A stretch of DNA of 64,000 bases from Odobenus rosmarus divergens (taxonomy: Eukaryota > Chordata > Mammalia > Carnivora > Odobenidae), in NCBI RefSeq assembly GCF_000321225.1, contig NW_004451009.1, forward strand, positions 1,070,406-1,134,405. Direction: 5' to 3'. The notes below the pieces were generated by a model. It was not told where the DNA came from and did not search any database. It saw only the letters and a program-made list of their open reading frames with translations. The position numbers and the translations under genes were made by a program. Below are positions 22,850 through 34,000 of this stretch, in pieces. Position 1 is the stretch's first letter, and every line of letters starts with the position of its first letter.

Positions 22850-23760
22850 TTTGTGGATGTTAAACTCTAGTCCTGATTATCTTTGAGTGTTTGTTGTTTG
22901 CCTAGCTAGACAACTTAAGGTTCACTTCAGAGAAACTGTCACAATAGCTCATTTAGAGACAGTCTTCATGCTTGCTTCTCTGTGGGGATAATAACAGGAC
23001 CCCATGGGCATATGATTACTTGAACAGCTGGACAATGGGTTGGATTCCCCAACAATCTTATAACTCTACTATCACCTTGACCAATTCTATGTGGTTGGGA
23101 TGACAAAATTGCTCCTTTAAAGCTGGAGCATACCCCATTCCATGGGGTTAACTATGGGCTTGTGTAGCAATAATGGATCACCCCACTTTCCTTATGATAG
23201 GATTGGATGATGCACTTGGGGATACCCTTATTTCCTGGAACAAGTCATCTCCCACTTCCTGGCAATTCCTCCTAATTAGGGTATTATTAAGGCTAGACAT
23301 CCAACAAAGAAGGCTTCTTGATGCTTTTATCCCCTTAGCTATATTTGTCCCAGGAGCTGCCTCTATTGAATTAAAATTTCAAGTAGAGGCTTTAGCCAAG
23401 CATACAGCATCACCTTTAAGCAAACCTGACAGTCACTCACAAATTCAGAAGGTGATTCTCTAAAACCAAATGGTTTTTCTTGATAGTTGACTGCAGCTCA
23501 AGGAGAACCTGTGCGCTCATTAAAAGAGTATTTGTTTGTGTATATGTCCCAAATTACTCAAAAAATGTAACTGATGTCATGAAAGAGTTAAACACATCAC
23601 CACCATAGATGCCCTAGCTGTAGATCCTTTAACAAATTGACTAAATTTAACTCCTATATGGAAACATACTCTATTAAGTATTGCTATATTTCTTGCTCTC
23701 CTTGTCTTTGGTTGTTTGACTTTTTGCATCTGTCAAGCAGGAGCTCATCCTATTCATACT
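22850..23760 (+). pseudogene. ERV env remnant
   Basis: Broken reading frames show an env-like surface and transmembrane arrangement. A 96-codon open stretch (23173-23463) is followed by frame breaks and then a strongly hydrophobic anchor-like segment at about 23,660-23,745. This sits just upstream of the polypurine tract and 3' LTR, as expected for env. Multiple stops exclude a product. Confidence 0.55.
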
Positions 23761-23945
23761 ACTAGTTTGGAGATGCCCTTAGTGTTCCCCTCAGTGGAAA
23801 TGCCAGAAACAAGATCCCCCACTCTGTAAAAAAGTCTTTACTCCAAAATTCTTACGTGGTCACCAATCAGGAGGAAGTAGCTACAGAAGATGACCTTTAC
23901 CTTTAATCCCACAGATATGAAATGATGAAATTGACAGTGGGGAAT

Positions 23946-24634
23946 TGAAGCCTCCTCTGCCAGTCCGGCCAAACTACTACTCTTTGAGCTTTAGCAAGCA
24001 CCCTTAGCCTCATACACTATGCATTCTTTTTTTTTTTTTTTTAAGATTTTATTTATTTATTTGAGAGAGAGAGTGAGAGCAAGAGAGCACAAGCAGGGGG
24101 CAGGGCGGAGGGAGAGGGAGAAGAAAACTCTCCACTGAGCAGGGAGCCCAATGCCAGACTCAATCTCAGGACCCTGGAATCATAATCCCAGCGGAAGGCA
24201 GATGCTTAATTGACTGAGTCACCCAGGTGCCCCATACACCATGCATTCTTTACTAGAAATAACAGAGCACCTCTGCAGGTCAGGAAACAACCCAGACCCT
24301 GGTGCATAATCCCGGCCACTAAGGAACCAGACCCCCTTGTGCAACTTCTGAGCGCTGTGACAATGTGGGTAGCTGGTATCATGGGTCTGCACCTAATCAA
24401 GAAAGGTTATGGACCACTGCCCTCCCTTTACTGATTAACTGCCCTAAACTCTTTTAAAAATCCCTGGGCCAGGCAGAAATCTTGGAGTTGGCCTTTGGAC
24501 AGGAATCCGCCTTCTCCCCAGGTGACGGTCGGGCCTACTATTTGAATAAAGCTCATATTCCTTTCCAATCAAAGCTCCTCTCTTGAGTATTGGCTTTCCA
24601 AGCCACGGGCAGCTGAACTTGAGGTTCCGTAACA
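23946..24634 (+). repeat. 3' LTR of the endogenous retrovirus
   Basis: It begins tgaagcctcctctgcc and ends ...ccgtaaca. An intact AATAAA lies at 24545-24550. A minus-strand SINE sits at 24029-24232. About 25 bp present in the 5' LTR just before the SINE site is missing here. It ends about 480 bp upstream of TBP exon 1. Confidence 0.85.
24029..24232 (-). mobile_element. CAN SINE inside 3' LTR
   Basis: A minus-strand copy. The 18-bp duplication is catacactatgcattctt (24011-24028) and catacaccatgcattctt (24233-24250), with one difference. Confidence 0.94.
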
Positions 24635-24950
24635 GTCTCTTTGTGGCAAGTGTGAAAAGTGCATACGATGGTAGTAGCAGAAGTAAAATATAATTGAATT
24701 TGTAAACCAGGCTCATTCTTCACTGAAAGCTTACCACGTGCCAGGCACTGCTCAAGCATTTCCTTAATCCATCTCGCAACTTCCTTAGAGGGTAACTGCT
24801 ATTAGTGTTCCTTTCTACTAACTGAGGCAGAGAGGTCAGGTAACTTGCCAAATGTTACACCACCGCTGGACAGTTTAAAAAGTCAACATTTGAAAATCAT
24901 TATCTTGCCTCCCTGCAGCAAGGACCAATTAGAAAATGCTCTGGTCAGGC
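24635..24950. other. Intergenic between 3' LTR and TBP promoter
   Basis: A MIR- or L2-like fossil lies at about 24,700-24,850 ('cacgtgccaggcactgctca', 'aggtaacttgcc'). No gene is seen. Confidence 0.55.
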
Positions 24951-25110
24951 GGCCTCCACCCGGAACTCATGAGGAGCTCCGCCCGCCCCTTCTTTCCTTT
25001 AAGCCGAATACCAAGGAAACAGCGGAAGTGCCCTGGCGCCCACACTTCCCATGGCCGCCGCTCTGGTGTGTGGGTAACTTGTTGAGGCCAAGGCTGGAAC
25101 TGGCGGAAGT
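24950..25110 (+). promoter_or_regulatory. TBP: TBP promoter (CpG, ETS/CRE-like)
   Basis: CpG-rich sequence with ETS cores gcggaagtg at 25022-25030 and ggcggaagtgacattatc at 25103-25120. In the second, the ETS site runs into a CRE-like gtgacatta. There is no canonical TATA box at the expected distance. The CpG-rich zone continues through exon 1 to about 25,560. The start site is placed near 25,111 by resemblance to the human TBP 5' end. Confidence 0.7.
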
Positions 25111-25231
25111 GACATTATCAACGTGCGCCAGAAGTTTAGTAGGGTCGGGCAGGGTCGCCGTGGCGGGCGCCTAGGCCGCCTGCGGCTTAACTTCGTTTTC
25201 GCGGGCCAGCAGTGGTCTGCAGGGACTCCAG
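25111..25231 (+). other. TBP: TBP exon 1 (non-coding)
   Basis: It resembles the human TBP 5' UTR: gacattatcaacg, tcgggcagggtcgc, gtggcgggcgcctagg. It ends ggactccag|gtaaca, a good donor. The 5' boundary is approximate. Confidence 0.8.
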
Positions 25232-27835
25232 GTAACAGCGCTTTTTGCTTTTCCTCTTCTCTGAGGATTCGTGCAGAGGCGACCACCTCAGCGAGGCCCT
25301 GGGGCGATGGCGGGGGAGACGCTGAGTGGGCGCGCAGGCCGCGGGGGGGAGGGGGGGACGTTCCTCTCGCTCGTGCCGCCGCCGCTCGGGCCTGTACCGG
25401 CCGCCCGCCCAGCCCGGCCTCCTGCCCGGACGCCGGGTGCCCTCGGCGGGCGTGCTTCGGAAGCGGCTTTCCAGCCTCGGAGCGCGGGGTGCAGGGCTCC
25501 GGGAGGGCCCGGGACAGAAGAGTCCCGCACATCCTAGAGCCGGAGTCGTCCCGTCCTGCCATCCTTGTCTCCTTGTCGATGTTGGAGGGCAGGTTCAACC
25601 TGGCCCGTGTCCACCTGCTTTGCTACCAGCAGGGGTAGTTTTATTATGAAGTTGTGCTTGAGACGCGAACGTTTTGTCGGAGGCCGGAGATTGAGGCAGG
25701 ATAGAGCGTCAGACGTAGGCACACAGCTCTTTATTTACCAGGCCTAGCTGTCTCGGCCCTGGGTTTCTAATTTAAAAGTCTAGACAGGCTTCCGTGTGAA
25801 GAAGAATGTGCTTGGAGGCTGTACGGAGTTTATTGATTCTTTTCCCTTATCAGTGATTGTCTTTTAAAAATGTCAAATTTGATGCTTCAGTTTCCAAAAT
25901 AGGAACACACTCCGCAAACAACTCTCTTTTTGAAGGATAAGTTAGTTTTATAGGATAAGTTCTAAGTAATAACTAAGTATAGTAACTGCGGTTTTCATGG
26001 TGAGGAAAGATGGTCCGTCCCATCACTGGGAGTGAGAGATGAGCTCTGAACAACCATAACATCAGGCCCCAACCTAGTACTTCTGCACCTGGTGTAGACT
26101 TTAGTTTGCCAAATGGGGTCTGGAGCCACCAGTTTCTGGATAAATCTTTTGTCATGTTTATGAGTGCTTTAAATCCCACTCTCCTTTCTTGCCTCAACCA
26201 TAGCAGTCAGTGACTGCCTTAGACTGAACTTCCAGCCTCCAGTTTTATCTCTTCGAATTCATCCACACTCTTGCCAAAGTAGATCTGTTCACGCTGCACT
26301 TCAAAATCTTGTCGCTGCTCTTTTGCCAGTGTAAGAATGAGTAAAACTCGAAAACAGTGTGACTGCACTGATAACTTGCTGTCTCCTCTCTTAAGCTTGT
26401 TGCTTGCATATTGCATGCTTTTTCAGTCTTTGTGGTCTTATGATTGATCTTTTGCCTGAATTCTGATTTGTAAATTTCTGCTTACCTTGCTAGACCCAAG
26501 TTAGACAGTGCGTGCTTTGTGAAAATACTCCCCTTCAGAAACACTTGGCAGTTACTCTCTTTCCATAGCATGTACGCGTTTATTCTTGATTACGTACTCT
26601 ATGCAAGTAGAGATTGCGAAGACATTTGCTGGATTCTCACTCAAGAACAGCATAGTACACCTCTGTTATTATAGCACTTCAGTTTGGCAGTAATTATTTG
26701 CGTACCCTTCAAATTGAACTCTGATGCTAATGACTATATCCTCATCATTTTCATATATGTAGCACTTCTATTATAGGATAACAATTTTAAAAATATAACT
26801 TTTTTATATCTGACATTTTCTGAAGCAGAGTTTCATTTTTTTTTCTTTCTCTCTCTCTTCTCTTTTTTTTGGTGTTTTACAGTGATGGGTATGTAGAATA
26901 TATGATTCTCTCATTCATCCAACAAATATCTGAGTGCTTTGTACCAATACATGCTTGAAGATCATGTGTGTCTTTGATATATCAGCAGGTTCTATATGTG
27001 ACGATATCTTATTAGATGATAATGTTTAAACTGAAATCTAATAATAATAGCAGCTAACACTTATCCTGTGCTTACTATGTGATAACTAGATGCTGCTCTT
27101 GATGTGTTAATCAGGCGGTCCTATTTGATTCAGTCAGTTCTTATAGCAATCCTCAGCCAGTTAAGAATCCATCTGAACAAAACTCAACAAAAGCTCTATC
27201 AGTAGTCACTTGGTTCTTTGGTCTAAAAGAAATAAAAAATGTGTAGCCAGTAAAGAGCTGATGAGTTAAGGAAAACTAGATAGAGCACAGTTTGTATTTA
27301 CAGGTTTTAAAGAGATCAAGTAATAAAACATGTTTTATTTTGGAGTCTGTAAAGCTTCTATCACAGTGTTCTATTAAATTAGTAGATCAATAAATGATCA
27401 CACCAAAGTGTATTGGATCCAATTCAATATTTATTGAACTTACACCCAAGACATTGTGGAGGATATAAAATATCTAATAGCACTGTGTATACAGTGCTCA
27501 ATAAATATTTCTACTCAGATATGACAGTTTGCTTAGGAATTTGTTTTCCCGGAGTGTTTTTCCCCAAAGGTTTTTAACGTTGATTATGACACCTTAATTT
27601 TGAACATTCTAAGTATTTAAATATGTAATAAAACAATTTTTGTTCTATTGACAGTTTTACATGCAGTCACAATAAACATGGAAATAATAACATTTCAGCA
27701 TTATAAGTTTAAAAAAATATATTCCAAAATAGCTTCATTGTTTTTTTTCTAGTTTTTGTGTAATCATGGAACTGGTTTATAAGACTACAGCCTGCCTGTG
27801 TTCTTATATTAAACTTTGAACTTTTTTCAAAGCAG
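25232..27835. other. TBP intron 1
   Basis: The first 330 bp are CpG island, including G-runs at about 25,338-25,355. The rest is AT-rich unique DNA with a pyrimidine run at 26,836-26,872 and possible MIR debris near 27,040-27,170. No SINE and no gene are seen. Confidence 0.6.
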
Positions 27836-28038
27836 ATTACTGTTTCTTGGTGTACATGAAGATAACGCAAGCAGTTGAGAAAGTTGCTAAGAAGTGTGTA
27901 CTGGGGATGCTCTAGGAAAAGACTGAATGCCGAGGCGAGTTCCAGTCCAAAGGTATTTGATTTACCAAGAAGAAAGTGAACATCATGGATCAGAACAACA
28001 GCCTGCCGCCTTACGCTCAGGGCCTGGCCTCCCCTCAG
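27836..28038 (+). CDS. TBP: TBP exon 2 (5' UTR plus first 18 codons)
   Basis: The acceptor is ttcaaagcag|ATTACTG. The ATG at 27985 sits in aacatcATGG, a fair Kozak context, and starts [18 protein letters not shown]. The donor is CAG|gtaata. Two short upstream ATGs in this exon (the first in 'catgaag') may add small upstream frames. Confidence 0.95.
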
Positions 28039-31000
28039 GTAATACAGCTGGGGGGAGGGTGTAGATGGGACAGAATCTGCATTGTTAGAGACAGTGTAAA
28101 AAGGAAGGAAGGGAATTTAACCATTTATTGTTGAAAATGGATTTATGTGGTTTTAAGTTTCTGTTATTTTGTTGAGAAGTTCTATTAGGCTTTGAGTAGG
28201 CATGATAGTGTTAAATTCTGGGAGTTTATTTGGAAGTTAAAATATGTATTTGTCTATAAATCTTAATCTTTCCATAAACGTATATGAAATGTTGATTATC
28301 GGGTCTTTGATTTTGAAAGTAACTCTAACCAAATTATTTTCTGGTTTTATTTTTTTTATGTTTAAGGTTCCAAATAACATATCTACTTTTATTTTTTATT
28401 TTTTTTAAGATTTTATTTATTTGAGAGAGAGAGGTGGGGGAGCGAGAGGAAGAGAATATCCAGCAGACTCTGCACTGAGTGCAGAGCCCAACATGGGGCT
28501 CGATCCCTTGACCCTGAGATCATGACCTGAGCCGAAACCAAGAGTTGGCTGCACAACTGACTGAGCTCATACCCAGGTGCCCCAAAAGGTTACATTTTTT
28601 TTTTAAAGTAGATATGTTATTTGTGGGGTGCCTTGGTGGCTCAGTCGGTTGGGCATCTGACTCTTGGTTTCCGCTCAGGTCATGATCTCATGGGTCGTGG
28701 GGTGGAGCCCTACGTTGGACTCTGGGCTTGGTGTGACATCTGCTTGGGATCTGTTCTCCCTCTCCCTCTGCCCCTCCCACTCATGCTCTCTTTCTCTGAT
28801 AAATAAATCTAAAAAAGAATATAGCCTGTAAGTCAGAGAAAGGCAGTTATCATATGATTTCTCTCGTGGAATTTAAGAAACAAAATAGAGGATCATAGGG
28901 GAAGGGAGGGAAAAATAAAATAAGATGACATCAGAGAGGGAGACAAACCAAGAGATTCTTAACTCTACGAAACACACTGAGGGTTGCTGGAGGGGAGATG
29001 GGTGGGGGGATGGGGTAATTGGGTGATGGGCATTAAGGAGGACGCTTGATGTGGGGCGCCTGGGTGGCTCAGTCAGTTAAGCGGCTGCCTTCGGCTCAGG
29101 TCATGGTCCCAGGGTCCTGGGATCGAGTCCCGCATGGGGCTCCCTGCTCCGCGGGAAGCCTGCTTCTCCCTCTCCCACTCCCCCTGCTTGTGTTCCCTCT
29201 CTTGCTGTGTCTCTCTCTGTCAAATAAATAATAAAATCTTAATCCGCCCCCCAAAAAAGGAGGACATTTGATGTAATGAGCACTGTGTGTTATATGCAAC
29301 TGACGAATCACTAAACTCTGCCTCTGAAACTAATAATACACATATATTAATTAATTGAATTTAAATAAAGTTTTTAAATAAAAAAATAACCTTTAGATAT
29401 AATTTTCATAAAATGAAAACACCCATTTTAAGTGTTTCGATAATTGTATATATCTGTTTGTATACAACTGGTGTGCTGATCCATAGCTAAAGATAGTTTT
29501 GCCTTGCCTAGAATTTCATACAAACGGAATATCAGTATGTGCTTTTTTGTGTCTGTCTTCTTTCCCCAATATTACATTTGTATGTCTGCAGATTCCTTTT
29601 ATTTGCCAAGTAGTACTCAATTGTATGGGTGTACCACATTTTGTGTATCCATTCTCCAGTTGCTGACATTAGGGGGGGTTCTAGGTTTGGGCTATTTTGA
29701 ATAAAGTTGCTGTAAACATTCGTGAACAGGCTTTGTGTATACTGTTTCTATCTCTTGGGTAAATACTTAAGAGTGGGATTGCTAGGTCATGTGGTAAGTG
29801 TATGTTTCACTTTACAAGAAACAGTCAAACCATGTTCTAGTTCCCCCAGCAGCATGTGAGAGTTCTGGTTGGTCCACATCCTCACTAACACTTGAGGCCT
29901 TAACTTTTAGCCATTCTAGTGGTAGCTTAGTAGTATTTCTTCGTGATTTGAATTTGCATTTTCCTGATGACTAGTGATCTTGAGCATCTTATCAAGTGCT
30001 TATTGGCCAATTACATGTCTTCATTTGTAGAATGTCCTTCTCATCGTTTGCCCATTTGTTTATTGGATTATTTGTCTTTTATTGAAGTGGAATTGCTCTT
30101 CATGTATTGTGGATAGAGGTTCTTTCTCAGGTGTAGGTACTGTAGATGTTTTCCCTCAGTCCGTGGTGTGCCTTACTTTTTAATTTTCTTTAGTGATGTC
30201 TTTCAGAAAGTAGAAGCTTTTATTTTTTTTCTGAAGTCCATTTATCAGTTTTACTTCATCGTTAGTGCTTTTGTGTTCTAAGAAATCGTGGCTTACCCAA
30301 AGTCTTAAGGATTTTTTTCTTCATAGTTTTAGCTTTTACATGTATGTCTGTGATCCATTTTGAGTTCATTCGTATATGTGACATAAAGGCAGACCTTTCA
30401 AAAACCTTAGTCTTTTCAAAGTAACACAACTTGAATGTTTTCTAGCCACTATTTTATAGACCCGTTAGAGGCAGTAGAATAAGGCCTGTACTGTTAGGGC
30501 GGCAGTATACTTTAGATCCTCCTCTCACATTCTTTCTGCCACTATGTTGGTTAAACAGTGTAACGTAAATATCTTAGTTTTGGTTTCTGCTTTCTGCCAA
30601 ATAAAGTGGGAAAGGATTATGGCTCTTTTGGATCTTGCACCCATTTGAGAATCTAATGAAAACTGTGGATTCCTTCATGCAGAAATATTGGATATAATTT
30701 TTTTTTTAAAGCTTTTATTTATTTATTTGACGGAGACACAGCGAGAGAGAGGACACAAGCAGGGGGAGCGGGAGAGGGAGAAGCAGGCCTCCTGCGGAGC
30801 AGGGAGCCTGATGTGGGGCTCGATCCCAGGACCCTGGGACCATGACCTGAGCCGGAGGCAGACGCTTAACTGACTGAGCCACCCAAGCGCCCCAATATTG
30901 GATATAATTTTAAGAGGTCCACAAAGTCACTGCAGGCTCTGCAAGCTTCATTGGCTCCGTGGATTTTGGTGTTGGGTGAGAGCACTGGACTGGGTCTCAG

Positions 31001-34000
31001 GAAATCTTAGCTGTGATTGTGGCTTCTCTACTAGTGAGATCTGTGGTCTTAGGAAAGTCATTTAGCTGCTTCTCCTGGTGTCAGTTTTCTTGTCCTTAAT
31101 GTGGGAAGAACAGCATCTGCTTTTTCCTTTACCAAAGGGCTATTTTGAGACTTACAAGTTAGTAAATGTAACAGTGTCTGGAAAAGTTAAGCATTTGGAA
31201 AAATAAATTGATATTGTTCTGATAGTTGCGTTGGATTTTCTTGATTTAAACTTTTTGGAGAGCAAATGATCCACCTTTTTGAATAGTATTCTAATAATTG
31301 TCATTACTGTTATTAACACTTCAGTGTTTTCTAGTGCCTGTCATTGCATTGAATGAGTTAAGTGGCATCTCTAGGGTAAGCATATATATCATCCAAACTT
31401 GGACAAATCCATTGAGAGTGAACAGGGAACTACCCAGGCAATATACTAGGGTAATAGTTTAAACACGGACGGGCAGTCACTCCAGTTATTTCCTTTATTC
31501 TAACGGTATTAGAACATTATAATCCTGTAGATAGGCCTGAAGGCCTAAGCAACTTTCTCGAGTTTTCACATGTAGTAAGTCACAGGGTTGGATTTCACAC
31601 CTAGGTATAACCCCACATACTGAGCTTTTACCTCCTGTGTTATGGTGAAGAGGAAAGTGATATGTGTAAGAACAGCAAATGCCTTTCTTTTTTCTTTTTC
31701 TCTTTTTTTTTTTTAAAGATTTTATTTATTCAACTGAGACACAGAGATACAGAGAGAGAGAGAGAGAGAGAGAGCATGAGCAGGGAGAGAGGAAGAAGCA
31801 GGCTCCCCACTGAGCAGGGAGCCCGATGCGGGGCTCGATCCCAGGACTCTGGGATCATGACCTGAGCTGAAGGCAGACGTTTAACCATCTGAGCCACCCA
31901 GGCGCCCCGCAAATGCCTTTCTATTAAGGCGTCATAACCCCATTTATAATGGGAAGGCATCTGTCCTCATACATCTCACCTCCTCCTCTACCACACAAGT
32001 GCCAAGAATACCCAATACCAGCTGGCCTAACTATACTGTTCTCCTGACTTTGCACAGGGTGCCATGACTCCTGGGATCCCTATCTTCAGTCCAATGATGC
32101 CTTATGGCACAGGACTGACTCCACAGCCTATCCAGAACACCAGCAGCCTCTCTCTGTTGGAGGAGCAGCAAAGGCAGCAGCAGGCCCAGCAGCAGGCCCA
32201 GCAGCAGGCCCAGCAGCAGGCCCAGCAGCAGGCCGTAGCGGCGGTTCAGCAGTCGACATCCCAGCAGGCAACACAGGGGGCCTCGGGCCAGACGCCACAG
32301 CTCTTCCACTCACAGACTCTCACCACTGCACCCTTGCCGGGCACCACCCCCCTGTATCCCTCCCCCATGACCCCCATGACCCCCATTACCCCTGCCACAC
32401 CAGCCTCTGAGAGCTCGGGGATCGTGCCGCAGCTGCAGTGAGTACTTTGTGTTGTGTCTTCTCCCTCACCCTGGAAGGGTCCCTTGACTGGGTGCTGCTC
32501 TTCTTTGTTTTCAGGTGGATTGGTTTGTTTAAGGGTGTAGTACTAGTGGTAACCATGTATCAACATGTGCTCTCTCTCTCACATGAGAAGGGGATGCTAA
32601 GCTGCCTGAGTGATTCGGTCCCCTCAGTAAAAGGCTCGCATAACATCTTCAGACATTTGGTAGCTTGTGTTTATAATTTTGGGCCAAATATATAGACACA
32701 AGCTACCAAATTGTTATTATAGACATTTTCCTGAAGCTGATTTGCTGAATCAAGCCTTATGTAATCTCCTTCCCTTGTGAAGTTTTCAGTTTGGGGGAAG
32801 GGAAAATTAGTTACTTAGTCTTTGTTAGTTCATAGTGGCCCTTGTTTGTCTTCATTGGTTATTATGAGGGCTACATATAACTCTTTGAGAGCTGTGTCCT
32901 TTCCACAAGCTGAGGATGTCTGTTCTTGTCCTAAATGGACTTTTCTACATAAATGAAATGGGTTCTATATGTGACAACATTGGGTGCGGGGTGGGTGAGG
33001 TGGGAAAACAATTTCTGGAAAACATACAAATATTCTCATGCGATGAGAAGTACATAGCTTTTGCTTTTAGGAAACAGCCAGATGGAAGGGTCATTTGCGA
33101 TAACTACATCATCCAGTTTTCTTGTAGGCCATCTCTGGTCATTTTTAGAACTAATAATATTTAATTGTGGATCCTGTTACCCAAATCTTGCCTTGGGTGT
33201 TTGACCTGACACAGTTTTAAAAATCAAACAGTTTTCATTTTACTGATTTAGAGAGATAATCGCTTGTGAATTCACCTTTGTCAACACCACTCCCTGTTTT
33301 GCACGCTTGTCTGGGTCTTATGGGCATTTAAGTTTGCACCCCTTGTTTAAATCATCAGTTATAACCAGTTGTGATGGGGTGTTTGTTTCTCGCTGGCACC
33401 TTAAACTTTCTGGTATTCTACCAAGCATCTAGTCAGCCACATTACTGAGTTTCCATATCCACTAAGAGCCCTTCTGGGTGGGAATTTCAGTGGCCTCTAA
33501 ATCTTACAGGCTTATGAAGAATTGGGTAAATAATTAATGAATATATAAGAATATGTTTTTAAGGGGCTGACTGGCTCAGTTGGAAGAACATGTGACTCTT
33601 GATCTCAGGATTGTGAGTTTGAGCCCATGTTGGGTGTAGAGATAACTTAAATAAATAAACTTAGAAAAGAAAAGAAAGAAAAGGATTCTGGGGAGATGGC
33701 AGAGCAGGAGAAATGCCCTGGACCAGATGGCTTTGGTGAATTGTTCCAGACATTTAAAGAAGAACTAACACCGGACTCAGTCCTCGAGTCTACTCAGTCC
33801 TTGGTTTTATAAAGAAGAACTAACACCAATCCTTCTCAAACTTTTCCAAAAAAATTGAGGAGAGAATGCTTCCTAACTCATTCACTGACTATGCTGACAC
33901 CAAAGCCAAAGACACTGTAAAAAAAAAAAAAATCTACAGACCAGTATCCCCATGATCATTGATGGAGAAGTCCTCCACAAAATACTAGGAAACATCATTA

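Larger units (their letters stand above)
16687..24634 (+). mobile_element. Endogenous retrovirus, class I (gamma-like), degraded provirus
   Basis: Two related LTRs in the same orientation (16687-17497 and 23946-24634) bracket about 6.4 kb. After the 5' LTR is a tRNA-Arg-type primer site (17503-17520). A gag initiation region follows at 18461 (ATG, Gly, Asn, Thr, Pro...) and is cut by a stop after 17 codons and a SINE at once. Env-like sequence with a hydrophobic membrane anchor lies at about 22,850-23,750. A polypurine tract (agtggggaa, 23936-23944) directly precedes the 3' LTR. I find no pol. The interior carries SINEs at 18525, 19890 and 22472 and an RTF2 retropseudogene. In one 107-nt stretch (from 17161 in the 5' LTR) the LTRs differ at 4 positions by eye; indels are frequent elsewhere. 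The provirus is a non-functional fossil lying between the PSMB1 and TBP promoters. Confidence 0.85.
28039..32057. other. TBP intron 2
   Basis: The intron holds five SINEs (28391, 28624, 29053, 30701, 31689), a plus-strand L1 3' end (28819-29383), a long antisense old L1 segment (about 29,400-30,420) and a MIR fossil (about 30,970-31,200). Confidence 0.7.

Noticed and set aside
16680..24640. Target-site duplication of the endogenous retrovirus
   Set aside because: Flanks (ctct before, gtct after) are only similar, not an exact 4-6 bp match, so not claimed.
24999..25649. Overlapping long open frames on both strands around TBP exon 1
   Set aside because: GC-rich CpG island makes chance open frames; no family resemblance and the region is a promoter and non-coding exon.
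32031..32313. Minus-strand frames with repeated LLLG or AAGP units
   Set aside because: Antisense readings of the TBP CAGCAGCAGGCC repeat.
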